NCBI GenBank assembly: GCA_011799875.1
Contig: CM022302.1
Location: 199,002,086 to 199,066,085 of the forward strand
Source of the DNA: Thinopyrum elongatum
Lineage: Eukaryota > Streptophyta > Magnoliopsida > Poales > Poaceae
DNA: 64,000 bases
Direction of reading: 5' to 3'
The notes below the pieces were generated by a model, which saw only the letters and a program-made list of their open reading frames with translations, made no database searches and was not told the origin of the DNA. How positions within the stretch are numbered: position 1 is the first letter of the stretch; every line of letters starts with the position of its first letter. This document shows, piece by piece, positions 10,291 to 21,800 of this stretch. The position numbers and the translations under genes were made by a program.

Positions 10291-12054
10291 GTCCATAAAT
10301 TGTTAAAAGGGCTTCCTCCTTTAAAATCAGTCAGTGTCGTTGTTTCAGGCACTAAAAAATTGATATCTTTACCCATCGAAAGTTACAAGAAAGACCGGAA
10401 GTTGGTCAAGGGAATGCAAAGAGGTAAGCTACATAGATACATTGCTTAAAATATATATTGGAAGTTCATATGTAGTGTGTTTTAAATACTTGATTATATG
10501 TATCAATGATGATTCTGGCATTCTGTCTGGCAGGTGCTGTTGCCTTTATCAGAAGTGTTTCCATTGAAGCTGTAGGGCTTGGTGTCCATTTGGCAGCGGG
10601 AGCTCATGATATGCTGCTGAAGGCAGAACATGCCCTTACAACTCTTCCACCACCTTTAGCCGCGTGTGAAGCTAAAAGAAACAAAGATAACGTAAGGGTA
10701 AACCAACCCGAAAATGCGACACAGGGAATAAAGCAGGTATTCAATTCCTTTGAATTGCATGATAAAAATATCTCTTGTTGTGGAATAACATGAAAATTGA
10801 CTCTTCATGAAATTGGATTCAGGACTTTGCTAATTTTCTGTGATTTGGAGTTTAATTTTGCATCACTATGAAACTCTCTAGATAAGTTAAAAATAGACCT
10901 TGAAATTGCTTCACCTGAGTCTCTGAACTGTACTAGCCTGAATCCTAAAGTACACAGGTAGTGCCGAGTGTTTTAATATTAACCTGGAACTTTGTTCAGG
11001 CTTATGAAAGCTTTACTGATGGACTTGGAAGGACTGCCTCTGCTTTGATTGGGAACCCTATTAACGTGTATAATCGTGGGGCTGGTGCTAGATCAGCACT
11101 GACTACTGCAATTTGTGGAGGTCCAGCTGCTGTAGTAGCTCCAGTATCAGCAATTGCCCGTGCTGTACATTATGCACTTCTTGGTATAAGGAACAGGTGA
11201 GTTTTCACTCATTCTAAAATATCGGCGAAAGCTGTGCGCATATATAGGGTTAGTGACATGTCATCACATCAGACTATTTTGTTTGGTCTCTGATCAACTC
11301 ACTCTTGATTCCTTTGCTATTATCACTATAAGTTATAGGTCAGTTACCCAGTTATAATCTCATGTCTATCATTACCCAGTTAAGATTTGAAACAGCACAT
11401 AAGGATCTGTATTTTGTGTCTTCTTTGGCACTTCAATATTTGTATTTTTTGTAAATATACACTAATTTATTGTCAAAACAAACCCTGCAATATATCGAGA
11501 ACTGTTACTCTAGAAAGCCAACTTGCATTTATGCATGTATCTTCTGTTCATTAGTTCGGTCCAGAAAGTAACAAAGATGACAGTTCAGAGACCAATGAGT
11601 AAAACAGGACAGGACCAGTGTGACATGACTTATCTCCTGATTTCACCTTTTGCAATATTAATTATTCCTCTGGGCAAATTATGTTTTAATAAGAACAGTT
11701 TGATTATATAATAACGAGGAGATCACAAGATACTCGGACCTTGAGAAATGCTTATTTATCTAAGGAACTTCTAGCTTTATGGCTGCGCAGGGTCTTGCAA
11801 AGTAATTGTCATGCTGGATTCAGTATAATTAATAAAAGGGTAACTGGGTATTGTGAGATAGTGCATTAGCGAAGCCGAGGTCAATGAATTGTGAAGGATT
11901 GATATATTTCAGCCATGCTGTCACCACATTTAAATTGTTAATAACATACCGATATCATCTTTTTGTTCACTGAATTTGTTTCCACATTAACAGCCTTGAT
12001 CCTAGACGCAAGAAAGAATCTATGTACAAGTACCTGGGGCCTTCTCAACTGTAG
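10291..12054 (+). CDS. ATG2: Autophagy-related protein 2 (ATG2), last four coding exons
   Basis: ATG2 is a large lipid-transfer protein that feeds the growing autophagosome from the ER, acting with ATG9 and ATG18. Coding exons are 10291-10423, 10534-10736, 11000-11196 and 11994-12054, all with GT/AG borders and matching phases. They total 594 nt, that is 197 residues plus TAG at 12052-12054. The translation shows the plant ATG2 C-terminal signature: [49 protein letters not shown], and the end [20 protein letters not shown]. No stop or frame break is present. The upstream acceptor at 10289-10290 lies 126 bp after the Helitron end. The rest of the gene should therefore lie left of the Helitron, outside the window, unless this is a detached gene tail. 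Confidence 0.87.
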
Positions 12055-12753
12055 ACTTCATTGACACTCCGTCATGTCTCTCCCTGCATGAAGTGGTCAA
12101 ACAAGCACCCCTGTGCAATCTCACCGAACGACAGCAAACTTGTATAGGACAAGTGAATTCTGCACACCTAGGAATCATACCCTTGAGAACCAGCATCATT
12201 TTCCTTGTTCTTGATGGAGATGATAGAGGTGTACATTTTGTAGGAAAGATTAGATCATATACGGCGTAAGCCTTGTACAGTCAGTAAAATTAGCACACTC
12301 CACGGTTGTAATTCATGGCGCCTTTTCCACCCCTGGTGTAAGTTTTTGTAAACTCCTCGCTTAGGCAATTACATGAGAGAGGAGATAAACTCTTCCACCT
12401 CCATTTCATTTGTACATAGTTTGGCTCTTCCATAGTTGTGCGGATGTAAATATGTCTCTTCTGTTTTTGAAACTTCTGTAAATATCTCTTCTGTTTCTGT
12501 TGGGGCTATGGTTTCGGCTTGCTAAAGCACTGATAATAAGTTGCCTTGCCTTTTAATTGTAAACGTTAGCAAGTTTTGTGTGTCCAGAAAACTTCTATGC
12601 GGACGTTGCAGAAGATGAAATGATCGCTGCTGCTTTAATTGCGTGCTAATTAGAAAAAGGCCTTGCGGACACGTCCACCTGCATCTGTCGCGGTGAACGT
12701 AGCCTGTGTTATGCGGGGCTGACAGGTTCCTTCACATTCGGTGCGCCATGTAT
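12055..12753 (+). other. ATG2 3' UTR and flank
   Basis: AT-rich sequence after the ATG2 stop codon with no coding frame. The first several hundred bases are probably 3' UTR. I could not fix a poly(A) site from sequence alone. It ends at the Stowaway MITE. Confidence 0.55.
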
Positions 12754-12755
12754 TA

Positions 12756-12878
12756 CTCCCTCCATCCCAAAATTCTTGTCTTAGATTTGTCTAGATACGG
12801 ATGTATCTAACACTAAAACGTAACTAGATACATCCGTATTTAGACAAATCCAAGACAAGAATTCTAGGACGGAGGGAG
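12756..12878. mobile_element. Stowaway (Tc1/mariner) MITE
   Basis: A 123-bp foldback element beginning CTCCCTCC and ending GGAGGGAG. It has long internal complementarity (CTTGTCTTAGATTTGTCTAG against the 3' arm) and TA on both sides (12754-12755 and 12879-12880). These are the defining features of grass Stowaway MITEs. Confidence 0.95.
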
Positions 12879-12937
12879 TATTTCTTTTTTGCGAAAAAAC
12901 TTCTTATCTAGTCGTCTTCAACCACAAAAGTACAACA

Positions 12938-13749
12938 TGTTGGAAATATTAGCACATTTTTTACTAATCTAATCCCCGAGTAAATGATAAGCATGGCAAA
13001 TATGGTATGCATCTCATACCGATACCTAAGCACGTACTAGAACCAAAACATCTATGGACAGCATATATATGGCCAGCACATGAATGAGCAAAGAGGGGAT
13101 GAACGAGTCATACCCTCCGGTTGGCCAGGCCAACACGGCAGCGGCAGCCTCGGCAGCGGCCGAGGCCTTCTTCTTGGCGGCTTCGTCATCAGCCATGAAG
13201 TCGATGCATGGGAAGTAGTGAAAGTAAAGGCGGACGGAGACGGGGAAACATCGGGAGCAGTCGCGTCGAGACGCTCCCCAAAAACCTTAATGCTGTTCTC
13301 CCGGGCAGGATCTCGAACAACAGGGTTCCGGAGGCACCTGCTCTCCCGACCAACCGTGTACGCGGTCGTCGGGATGGTTGTGCAAGAGGGAGTGAGTGAA
13401 CTGAGTTAGGGTTCACTGCACTGGCCCGTGCCTACCGAGTCCACGAACAGCCCACGTTCCAACCATTCCTGAGCGGTAAAAATAAGTTTCGGCTCGGCTC
13501 ATTCCCGCAACCCGCGGCGCGCGCGTCGGGGCGAGGCGGGCGGCGGAGGAGGAGGAGCGCGTGTACAACTCCTCTTCCCAAGCTCCCAATGGCATTGTGG
13601 TAGAGCAATCCTTATAAAGGGGTCTCACTCTCACTCCACTAGCAGTATGGTACTAAATTTCCCACCACTTGTGATGCACCTAAATGGGGCTTAGAGATTA
13701 ACCAGGGATTATGGTCTTATATGGGCCTAAGCCCATCTATAATCCAACA
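12938..13749 (-). repeat. 3' LTR of the Copia element (812 bp)
   Basis: Starts TGTTGGATTATAG (13749, reading minus) and ends TCCAACA (12938), giving a 7-bp terminal inverted repeat TGTTGGA/TCCAACA. A polypurine tract (GGTGGGAGAT) directly precedes it at about 13750-13762. A TATA-like TTATAAGG lies near 13611-13618 on the minus strand, followed by a GC-rich R/U5-like stretch. Confidence 0.85.
13023..13196 (-). CDS. Short ORF inside the Copia LTR, possible gag leader exon
   Basis: Starts MADDEAAKKKASAAAEAAAV and is Ala/Lys-rich for about 26 codons. It then reaches GGAGGGTATGA, which could be a splice donor. Some grass Copia gag proteins have a similar start (recalled, not checked). A possible acceptor lies just before the internal gag ATG near 17928-17937, but the phases do not join cleanly by eye. 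It may be only a leader peptide. Confidence 0.35.
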
Positions 13750-13762
13750 ATCTCCCACCAGA

Positions 13763-14291
13763 TCTTGAGGCACATAAGTTTGTCAATTGTTCCAGACAAT
13801 GTTTGATATACCAGAATTTTCAGTGGAGATTGTTAAGTTGAACTTTCACCTAGAGCAACGGAATTAGGCTTCTTCACAACTGAACAATGGACTAGCCTTG
13901 AATTGTCAGTTTGGCGTGCAGAAGTTTCACCTATTGTCAGCTGGTACGTGGCTACCGAAGGCTAAACCCCATGGATGGAGCTTATTAGTCATACTCCTTA
14001 CCTTCTCATGAGCTTCTTAGAGATTACCCAATCGCATAGACTGTGACCAGCAGTCGGGCTCACATAGGTGTGTTCCTCCAAAGAATGCTCTATATGATAG
14101 CATCTTGCTTACATAAGCTTTGGAACACATTAAGACAAAAGTCAGCCTGCCTTACAGATTATGAGAGTATTATTGCATCTCAACAGAGTGGGTTAATTAA
14201 GATACTCTCCTCAGTTAACCGCTGGATTGTTTTTCCAGGTCCTAATTTATGGGATCTCCGATCACATAGGTTGGGTTACCCCCATGGCAAC
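13763..14291 (-). other. Copia 3' non-coding region
   Basis: Sequence between the RNase H stop (14292) and the polypurine tract. No coding frame or nested element was seen. Confidence 0.6.
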
Positions 14292-16091
14292 TTACGTGGG
14301 TCTCATACCCATCTCTCTCGATGCATTTTCTATCACAATCCGTGATAGCCCTTTTGTAGAAGGGTCTGCCAGATTCTTAGCCGTTTGAATGTAATCCAAC
14401 GCTATCACTCCGAAGTTTCTTGATTTTCTGACAGATTTTAATTTTCTTCTGATGTGTTTTGTGGATTTCATATTGTTCTTTGAACTCTTAGCCTTGGCAA
14501 TCACTGTTTGATTGTCATAGTTCATAAGGACAGGCGAGACTGGTTTATCAACCACTGGCAAAACCATCAAGAGCTCTCGAAGCCATTCTACTTTGACGCA
14601 TGATGTGTCTAATGCTGTGAGTTCTACTTCCATAGTCGATCTCATTAAGATCGTCTGCTTGCAAGACTTCAGGAAACAGCACCACCACCAAGTGTGAAGA
14701 CATATCCACTTGTGGCTTTCATCTCATCAACATCAGATATCCAATTCGAATCACTATACCCCTCAAGTACCGTTGGGTACCTAGAATAGTGAATTCCATA
14801 GTTCACAGTACCTTGCAAATATGACCCACTCAACAGCATGCCAATGCACATCTCCCGGATTAGAATCAAACTGGCTCGGTTTGCACACAGCAAATGAGAT
14901 GTCAGGACGAGTAGCACAAGCTAGGTACATGAGTGAACGAACCACTTGATAATATCCAAAATGGCTCAAAATATTCTCAGCATAGTGGGATTGCAAAAGT
15001 GTAATTCCACCCTTAGTATCTCTCAGTAGCTTGATGTTCAAGATAACATCAGGCACGCCCAGGTCTTTCATCTCAAAGTTATGAGATAGAAAAGCATTGA
15101 CCTCCTCAATCACTTTGAGGTGGGTCCCAAATATCAGTATGTCATCGACATACAGACACAGTATAACTTCTTCGCCCCCACCATAGCGATAGTATACACA
15201 ATTGCCAGCTTTGTTAACAACAAAATCAGCAGATGTTAAAGTGTTATTGAACTTATCATGCCATTGCTAGGCGCTTGTTTCAGGCCATACAAAGATTTCA
15301 CTAGCTTGCACACCTTTCTTTCCTGAGCATTCACTACAAAGCCATCTGGCTGTTACATGTAAATCTCCTCATCTAGCTCTCCATTAAGGAAAGTCGTCTT
15401 AACGTCCATCTGATGAATGAGAAGACCATGTGAGGCAGCCAACGAGAGTAACACTCGAATGGTTGTCAGTCTAGCCGCAGGTGAGTAAGTATCGAAGAAA
15501 TCTTCTTCTTCTTTCTGGGTATAACCCTTGGTCACAAGCCTAGCCTTGTACTTCTCAATAGTACCAACGGGCCTAAGCTTCCTCTTGAACACCCACTTAC
15601 ATCCCAATGGTTGGCAACCATAAGGACGATCAATGATCTCCCATGTCCCATTAGCCAAGATGGAATCCATCTCGCTTCCGAACCGCATCCTTCCAGTAGT
15701 CAGCATCCGAAGATGCATAAGATTCTGAAACAGAACTGGGAGTGTCATCATCCACGAGGTATACGAGGACATCATCACCAAAATACTTTGTAGTCCTGTG
15801 TCTCTTGCTCCTAACAAGAGCTTCCTCGTCATCCTCTGTGGAACTTTCATCACCTTTGTGTTCATAATATTCCATCAGAATGGGAGGTTTAGGAGTCTCA
15901 TCAGATTCCAGTCTAGAAGTGCTTTGCATATCTCTCATGGGGAAAATATCCTCAAAGAATGTAGCATCTTTAGACTCCATGATTGTACCGACCTTGACGT
16001 CGTGTACATCAGATTTCACCACTAGAAATCTATAGCCAACGCTATGCTTGGCATAGCCAAGAAAAACGTTGTCTACAGTCTTTGCTCCCAA
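14292..16091 (-). pseudogene. Copia reverse transcriptase and RNase H, broken
   Basis: The RT start is readable at 15353-15865 (KWVFKRKL, YKARLVTKGYTQ, HQMDVKTTFLNGELDEEIYM) and then stops at TAA 15350-15352. The catalytic YVDD is at 15141-15152 in a separate fragment, followed by EMKDLG and the [10 protein letters not shown] region. RNase H fragments lie at 14292-14917 (STMEVELTALD, LADPSTKGLS). At least four open fragments in different frames cover one domain series, so several frameshifts are present. 15651-16091 carries the linker after the integrase (VFLGYAKHSVGYRF, MESKDATFFEDIFPM). Confidence 0.88.
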
Positions 16092-16105
16092 CTTATGCTT
16101 TTAGG

Positions 16106-17122
16106 TTATCGGTATGTTGACTTTCGCCAAACAGCCCCAAGTGCGCAAGTAAGAGAGTGTATTCTTTTCTTTTCCCATTGCTCATAGGGAATAGTCTCAT
16201 TATCCTTCATGGGAACTTTATTCAGGACATGACATGATGCCAATACAGCCTCCCCCCACCATGCCTTGGATAAACCCGATGTATCTAACATGGCGTTAAT
16301 CAAATCTGTTAGAGTATGGTTTTTTCGTTCGGCAACCCTGTTTGACTAGGGTGAATAGGGAGGCGTCCTCTCATGAATAATACCATGTTCCGCACAAAAT
16401 AAATCAAACTCATTAGAAAAGTACTCTCCACCACGATCAGATTGGACTCGTTTTATTTTCTTTTCAAGTTGGTTCTCAACTTCTGCCTTATAGATTTTAA
16501 AGTAGTGTAGAGCCTCATCCTTATTATTTAACAAATACACATAGCAGAATCTAGTGGAATCATCAATCAACGTCATGAAGTATTTCTTTCCACCTTTAGT
16601 CAACACACCATTCATCTCGCACAAATATGAATCTATGAGCTCTAGTGGTACCAGGTGTCTCTCCTTCGCAGGCTTGTGAGGCTTACGAGGTTGCTTAGCT
16701 TGCACACACGCATGGCACTTAGATCCTTTGGCTAAAGTGAAACTTGGGATTAAATCCATCTTGGCTAGCTGTGTCATAGAACCGAAATTAATATGACAAA
16801 GACGTGAATGCCAAACCTCGGATTCGTTCACATTAGAATGAATTTGGTTAACGACTTTATTACAGAAATCCTCTAGGGAAAGGCGGAACAAACCACCACA
16901 ACCATATCCTTTTCCAACAAACAGTCGATATCGAGATACGACTACATTATTGGACTCAAATATCGACTTAAACCCTTCTTTACATAGCAGGGAGCCACTA
17001 ACGAGATTCTTCTTGATGGCAGGGACATGCTGCACGTTCTTCAGTTGCACGATCTTTCCCAAAGTAAACTTCAGATCTACCGTGCCAACACCATGAACAG
17101 AAGCATGTGAGCCATTCCCCAT
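16106..17122 (-). pseudogene. Copia integrase, with stop codon and altered catalytic residue
   Basis: The GAG-pre-integrase domain shows WHSRLCHI and CHACVQAKQPRKPHK, the HHCC zinc site. The core has LIDDSTRFCYVYLL and SDRGGEYFSNEFD. TAG at 16343-16345 follows PPYSP and interrupts the core just before SNRVAERKNH. The segment LELIDSYLCEM has Tyr where the family normally has the first catalytic Asp (as in HSDLCEM), so the active site looks lost. The remainder to 16106 ends in a frame break. Confidence 0.85.
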
Positions 17123-17131
17123 CAGATCAGA

Positions 17132-17927
17132 ACAATCTCATGCGACCTAGTAAGAAGAAAACGAAGACACATCAGCACACACATGAATATTTGCCCCAGT
17201 GTCAACCCACCAATCGGTGGACTGAAAAACTGAAAGTACGGTAAACAGATTACCATACCCAAATGCCCCATCATTGTTGCTCAGAGTGACATTGATAGAC
17301 TTGGATTCCTGTCCTGACTTGTTGTACTTGTTTGGGCGCGTTTTTGCCCAGTGTTCCTCTAAACTACAAGTAAAGCAGCCATCTCTCTTTTTGTCTTTAT
17401 TCTTACCCTTCTTCTTGAAAGTAGTATTCTGCTGGACAGTGTTCTTTCCCTTGAACTTGTGGAAATTCTTCTGCACCACATTGGCGCTAGAAGAACCCTC
17501 TGCCCCTTTCACGTGTGAGTCCTTTGCTCTCGAGTTCTGCTCAACACTTAGATGACCGATGACATCCTCAACAAAGAATTCACGTCTCAAGTGCTTGAGA
17601 GAAGTAGCAAAGTTCCTCCATCCAGGAGGGAATTTTGAAATAATGCAACCCGCGACAAACTTGTATCTCATGAGCCTGGTCCAATACAGAACGGCTATCA
17701 ACCATCCTATAATCATGGAACTGCTCCATGGCATACAGTTCGCTACCAGCATCGGCTGCGCCGAACTTAGCTTCGAGCGCATCCCACAAGTTTTTGGCAA
17801 CACGCATATGGAGATACGTGTCAACCAACTTGTCTGCGATCACAGTAAGAGCGACTCCCACAAAGATGGTGGTTGCCTCCCTAAACGCATTCTCCTGTTC
17901 AGGAGGAATCGTTACTGTGGGAGACAT
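17132..17927 (-). pseudogene. Copia gag and protease, broken
   Basis: Starts MSPTVTIPPEQENAFREA (17927) with a UBN2-type gag region (NLWDALEAKFGAADAGSEL). A frameshift occurs within gag near 17600-17700, because the downstream gag continues in the 17147-17824 frame. The zinc knuckle reads CFTCSLEEHWAKTRP, with Arg in place of the last Cys. The protease motif WWVDTGANIH is intact. TAG at 17144-17146 and TGA about 12 bases later separate it from the integrase, which lies in the same frame. Confidence 0.85.
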
Positions 17928-17975
17928 ACCACCAACCTAGAACATGTTCATTGCTGTGAGCCACAAGGTGGTCCT

Positions 17976-18821
17976 TGATACGTCTCCATCGTATCTACTT
18001 TTCCTAATACTTTTGCTCTTGTTTTGGACTCTAATTTGCATGATTTGAATGAAACTAACTCAGACTAACGATGTTTTCAGCAGAACTACCATGGTGTTGT
18101 TTTTGTGCAGAAATAAAAGTTCTCGGAATCGGACGAAACTTTTTGGAGAATTATTTTGGAATAAATAAATAATACTGGAACCAAGACCCACTGGAGGGGG
18201 GCAGCTGCCCACAAGGCAACAGGGTGCGCCCCCTCTGGCGCGCCCTGGTGGGTAGTGGGGCCCACGAGGCTCCGCTGACCCTAACTCTGACGCTATAAAA
18301 TCCTATTTTTGGAGAAAAAATCAGAGAGGAAGTTTCGTCGCGTTTTACGATACGGAGCACCGCCACCTCATGTTCTTCATCGGGAGGCCAGATCTGGAGC
18401 CCGTTCGGGGCTCTGGAGAGGGGGATCTTCGGTCTTCGTCATCACCAACCATCCTCCATCACCAATTTCATGATGCTCACCGCTGGGAGTGAGTAATTCC
18501 TTCGTAGGCTCGCTGGTCGGTGAGGAGTTGGATGAGATTCATCATGTAATCGAGTTAGTTTTTTTAGGGCTTGATCCCTAATATCCACTATGTTCTGAGA
18601 TTGATGTTGCTATGACTTTGCTATGCTTAATGCTTGTCACTAGGGCCCGAGTGCCATGATTTCAGATCTGAACCGTTTATGTTTTCACCATTATATCTAT
18701 GTTCGTGATCCGATCTTGCATGTTATATGCACCTACTATGTGTTATGATCCGTAAACCCCAAGGTGACAATAATTGGGATACTTTCTGGTGATGACCGTA
18801 GTTTTAGGAGTTCATGTATTC
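17976..18821 (+). repeat. Gypsy A 5' LTR, left piece
   Basis: Starts TGATACGTCTCCATCGTATC. It is cut at 18821 by element B and continues at 44963: GTTCATGTATTC joins CACTATGTGTTAATGC logically across the insertion. Confidence 0.85.
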
Positions 18822-21800
18822 TGTGACGCCCCCGGCTCAATCGTGCACTAATCATACACGCAAATGCACACGATCAAGCCTAAGGACTCACGGGAAGATA
18901 TCACAACACAACTCTAAAACATAAATAAAGTCATACAAGCTTTATATTACAAGCCAGGGGCCTCAAGGGCTCGAATACATAAGCTTGCGTACAAGCGTCA
19001 GTGGAAGCATCAGATATCTGAGTACAGATATGAAACAGAAACAGAAAGGCCTTTAGAAAGGCGGGGCAAAATAAAACACTATGATCGAAAGGCGCAGGCC
19101 TCCTGCCTGGGACCTTCCGATCCTACTCCTGGTCGTCAGTCAACTCGTAGTAGTAACCATCCTCAGGGTAGTAGTAGTAGTCGATCGATGGGGCATCTGT
19201 CTCAGGGGGCGCCGTCCTCTGGTCACGACAAACTGATATGGGGAGAAAAGGAAAACAAAACAACCATGAGTACTCAGAAGTACTCAGCAAGCAAGGATCT
19301 ACACTACATATGCAACATTTTCAAGGGGAGGCTGTATATGTGGACTGGGCTGCAGAAATGCCAGAATAGAGAGAAGGCCTAGTCCTATCGAAGACTAGCA
19401 TCTTCAGAGGTCTTGCAGCGTTAGAAGAGTGTAGATTAGCACCGCATAAAGTAGTAGTATCATTAAGTCTCAACCTCACCCAGAGATCCTTTCTCGACTC
19501 CCTGCGAGAAAGCAATCCCAGAGTCATACAATCATCCACCTCATCCTGAGATCCCTTCTCGACTCCCTGCGAGAAGCAATCCCAGAGCCATAGTATCCAA
19601 CTATCCAGTTCTAAATTGTATCAATCAGGATACAACTCCGAGTGTCCTTTACCGTAGGACCGGCTATCGATAGATGTGTTCTTCCCTGTAGGGGTGCACC
19701 AACTTACCCAACACGCTCGATTAACTCCGGCCGGACACACTTTCCTGGGTCATGCCTGGCCTCGGCCAAACGATACACCGCAGCCCTACCTAGAGCTCAG
19801 CAGAGAGGTCCCCGCCGGTCTACATCCTAAGCGCTCAGGGGTCTTGGGCCGTCGCCCTGTGCACTCCGGGTCGTTGCGAGCAGGGTGGATACCAGCGCCA
19901 ACGACACGATCCGACCCGGCCGCAATGCTGAACTGGACATCTGACAGAACTGTCGGCTGATGCTACGATGCAGAACGCCTATACTATGCCCACGTGATGG
20001 TTAGTGCTATCAGGCCAGAGGCCTGCTCGGATCAAATATCCAAATTGTTAGTGGACTAGGGCTTGCGGTAACGAGCAGAGACTCACGAAAGATGTGACCC
20101 CGTCGCCCCGTCTCGAGGACTTGCGGCAAGGGCCAAGAATGCCTGGCCACGCCTCGTATTCTCACTCGGGCACCATACAGGCAACCCGTCTTCACATCAC
20201 ACGCGGGTACCCCTCAGGGTCGACCCGCCTTTCCAAGTAACAATAGAACAGTCCAAGTATCCTTGTGTCCATAACATCAGGGGAATCCGAGGTATCACCC
20301 TCGTTGGATTCCTACTCGATGTATCCGTCAAGGTGAACTCGGAGGAATCACCCTCGTTGGGTTCACACTTGAGGTGTTGTACGACGGCGTCGTTATCAAA
20401 AGCGGTGAAGGAGGAATCACCCTCGATGACCACGACCGAATAGCTACTCTACAGAGTTAACATCAGAAGTGCTACAAGAGGTTTCACCCTCGGCACTTGA
20501 TACTACACTGCAGTGTCGTTACAACTAAGGGGGGGGGGGGGGGTGGGGGGGGGGTGGGGGGGTTTTGGTGTTGTCTTGTAGGTTTGTGAGTTGTATTTTT
20601 AGTATTGTTCTCTTTTTTCTTTTTTTGGGGGGCACTTCCTTTGCCTGTGTCCTGTTGCCTTCTTCCCTCCCCTTGCTCGTGTCTTCGTCTCATCCAGCGG
20701 GCTCTCCGACTAGTGTGGTCACTTATAGGTCTCTACCGCCCCCCTCCTATCCTCGCATGTTATGTTCTTAGTTACACAAAATTATCAACAGCAGGTTACA
20801 ATAAACAGGCTATGCATCAGAATAGGTAAAGCAGTAGCAGCAGCAATTCTAATGCAAGCATGGGAAATTAGAATGGGCGATATCGGGATGATCAAAAAGG
20901 GGGGGCTTGCCTGGTTGCTCGGCCGCAAGGGCAAGGTCGTCAATGGTGTCTTCGGTCTCCGGAGCTGCGGCAGTACCGGGAACTGCGTCGGGGTCTAACG
21001 AGAGAGAAGAGGGGAAGGAAACAGTATAAATACACAGCAAACATGAGCAACATGATGTACGACATGCAATACACAGTGCTAGGGGTAGTCTAACGCAGTA
21101 CTACACGTATCAGACGAAGCGGGAGAATATCTGACGATATTTCCTGGGTCTTTGGAATTATCGGACAGACGATCCGGAGGGGGACGGTTCCATGTTCGGA
21201 TAGATAGGGACGCGTGACGGACAAACGGACCGTGTATCCGAATTCGTCTCGTCGTTCTGAGCAACTTTCATGTACAAAGTTTTTCCATCGGAGTTACGGA
21301 TTATTTAATATGAATTTATAAAGATTTAAACAATTTCTGGAATTTAATTAATTTATTAAATCAACATTATCCGAAACAGTAATGGTGACGTCATCATGAC
21401 GTCACTGTGACGTCAGGACCGGTGGGTCCCACCTATCAGTGTCACGTCAGGCTAATTAGGGATTAACTAAACTAATTACTGTTTAATTAGACTAACTATT
21501 TAATTAGTTTAATTAAATAGGATTAATTAAATTAATTAATTAGTGTAGGCGGCGGCGGTTGGCCGCGAGGGCGAGCAGCAGCGCGCAGGCAGCTGCAGCG
21601 GCAGCGAGAGCGGCAGTGGGCGCAGGGTGGCTGGCGGCATAGCATGGCTGCCGCGGGAGCGCGCGCATGAAGGAGGAGGGCCAGGGGCGCGGGGTAGCTA
21701 GTGCGGCCCGGAGCGCGGGCTCCGGCATGCGGGCGCCGCGCGCGTGGTCCGGACGCGAGCGCGGGCGCGGGGCGCGCGTGGCAGTGGCGAGGCGAGCGGG

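Larger units (their letters stand above)
12938..17975 (-). mobile_element. Ty1/copia retrotransposon, decayed, 5' end cut off by gypsy A
   Basis: Minus-strand order gag, protease, integrase, RT, RNase H identifies the Copia superfamily. The 3' LTR (12938-13749) is present. The 5' LTR and primer site are missing because gypsy A begins at 17976, only about 48 bp upstream of the gag start. The missing part should lie beyond gypsy A, to the right of the window. Many stops and frame breaks show that the copy is dead. Confidence 0.9.

Noticed and set aside
13023..13196. First exon of a host gene next to ATG2
   Set aside because: The region lies between the LTR ends TGTTGGA and TCCAACA, so it belongs to the Copia LTR.
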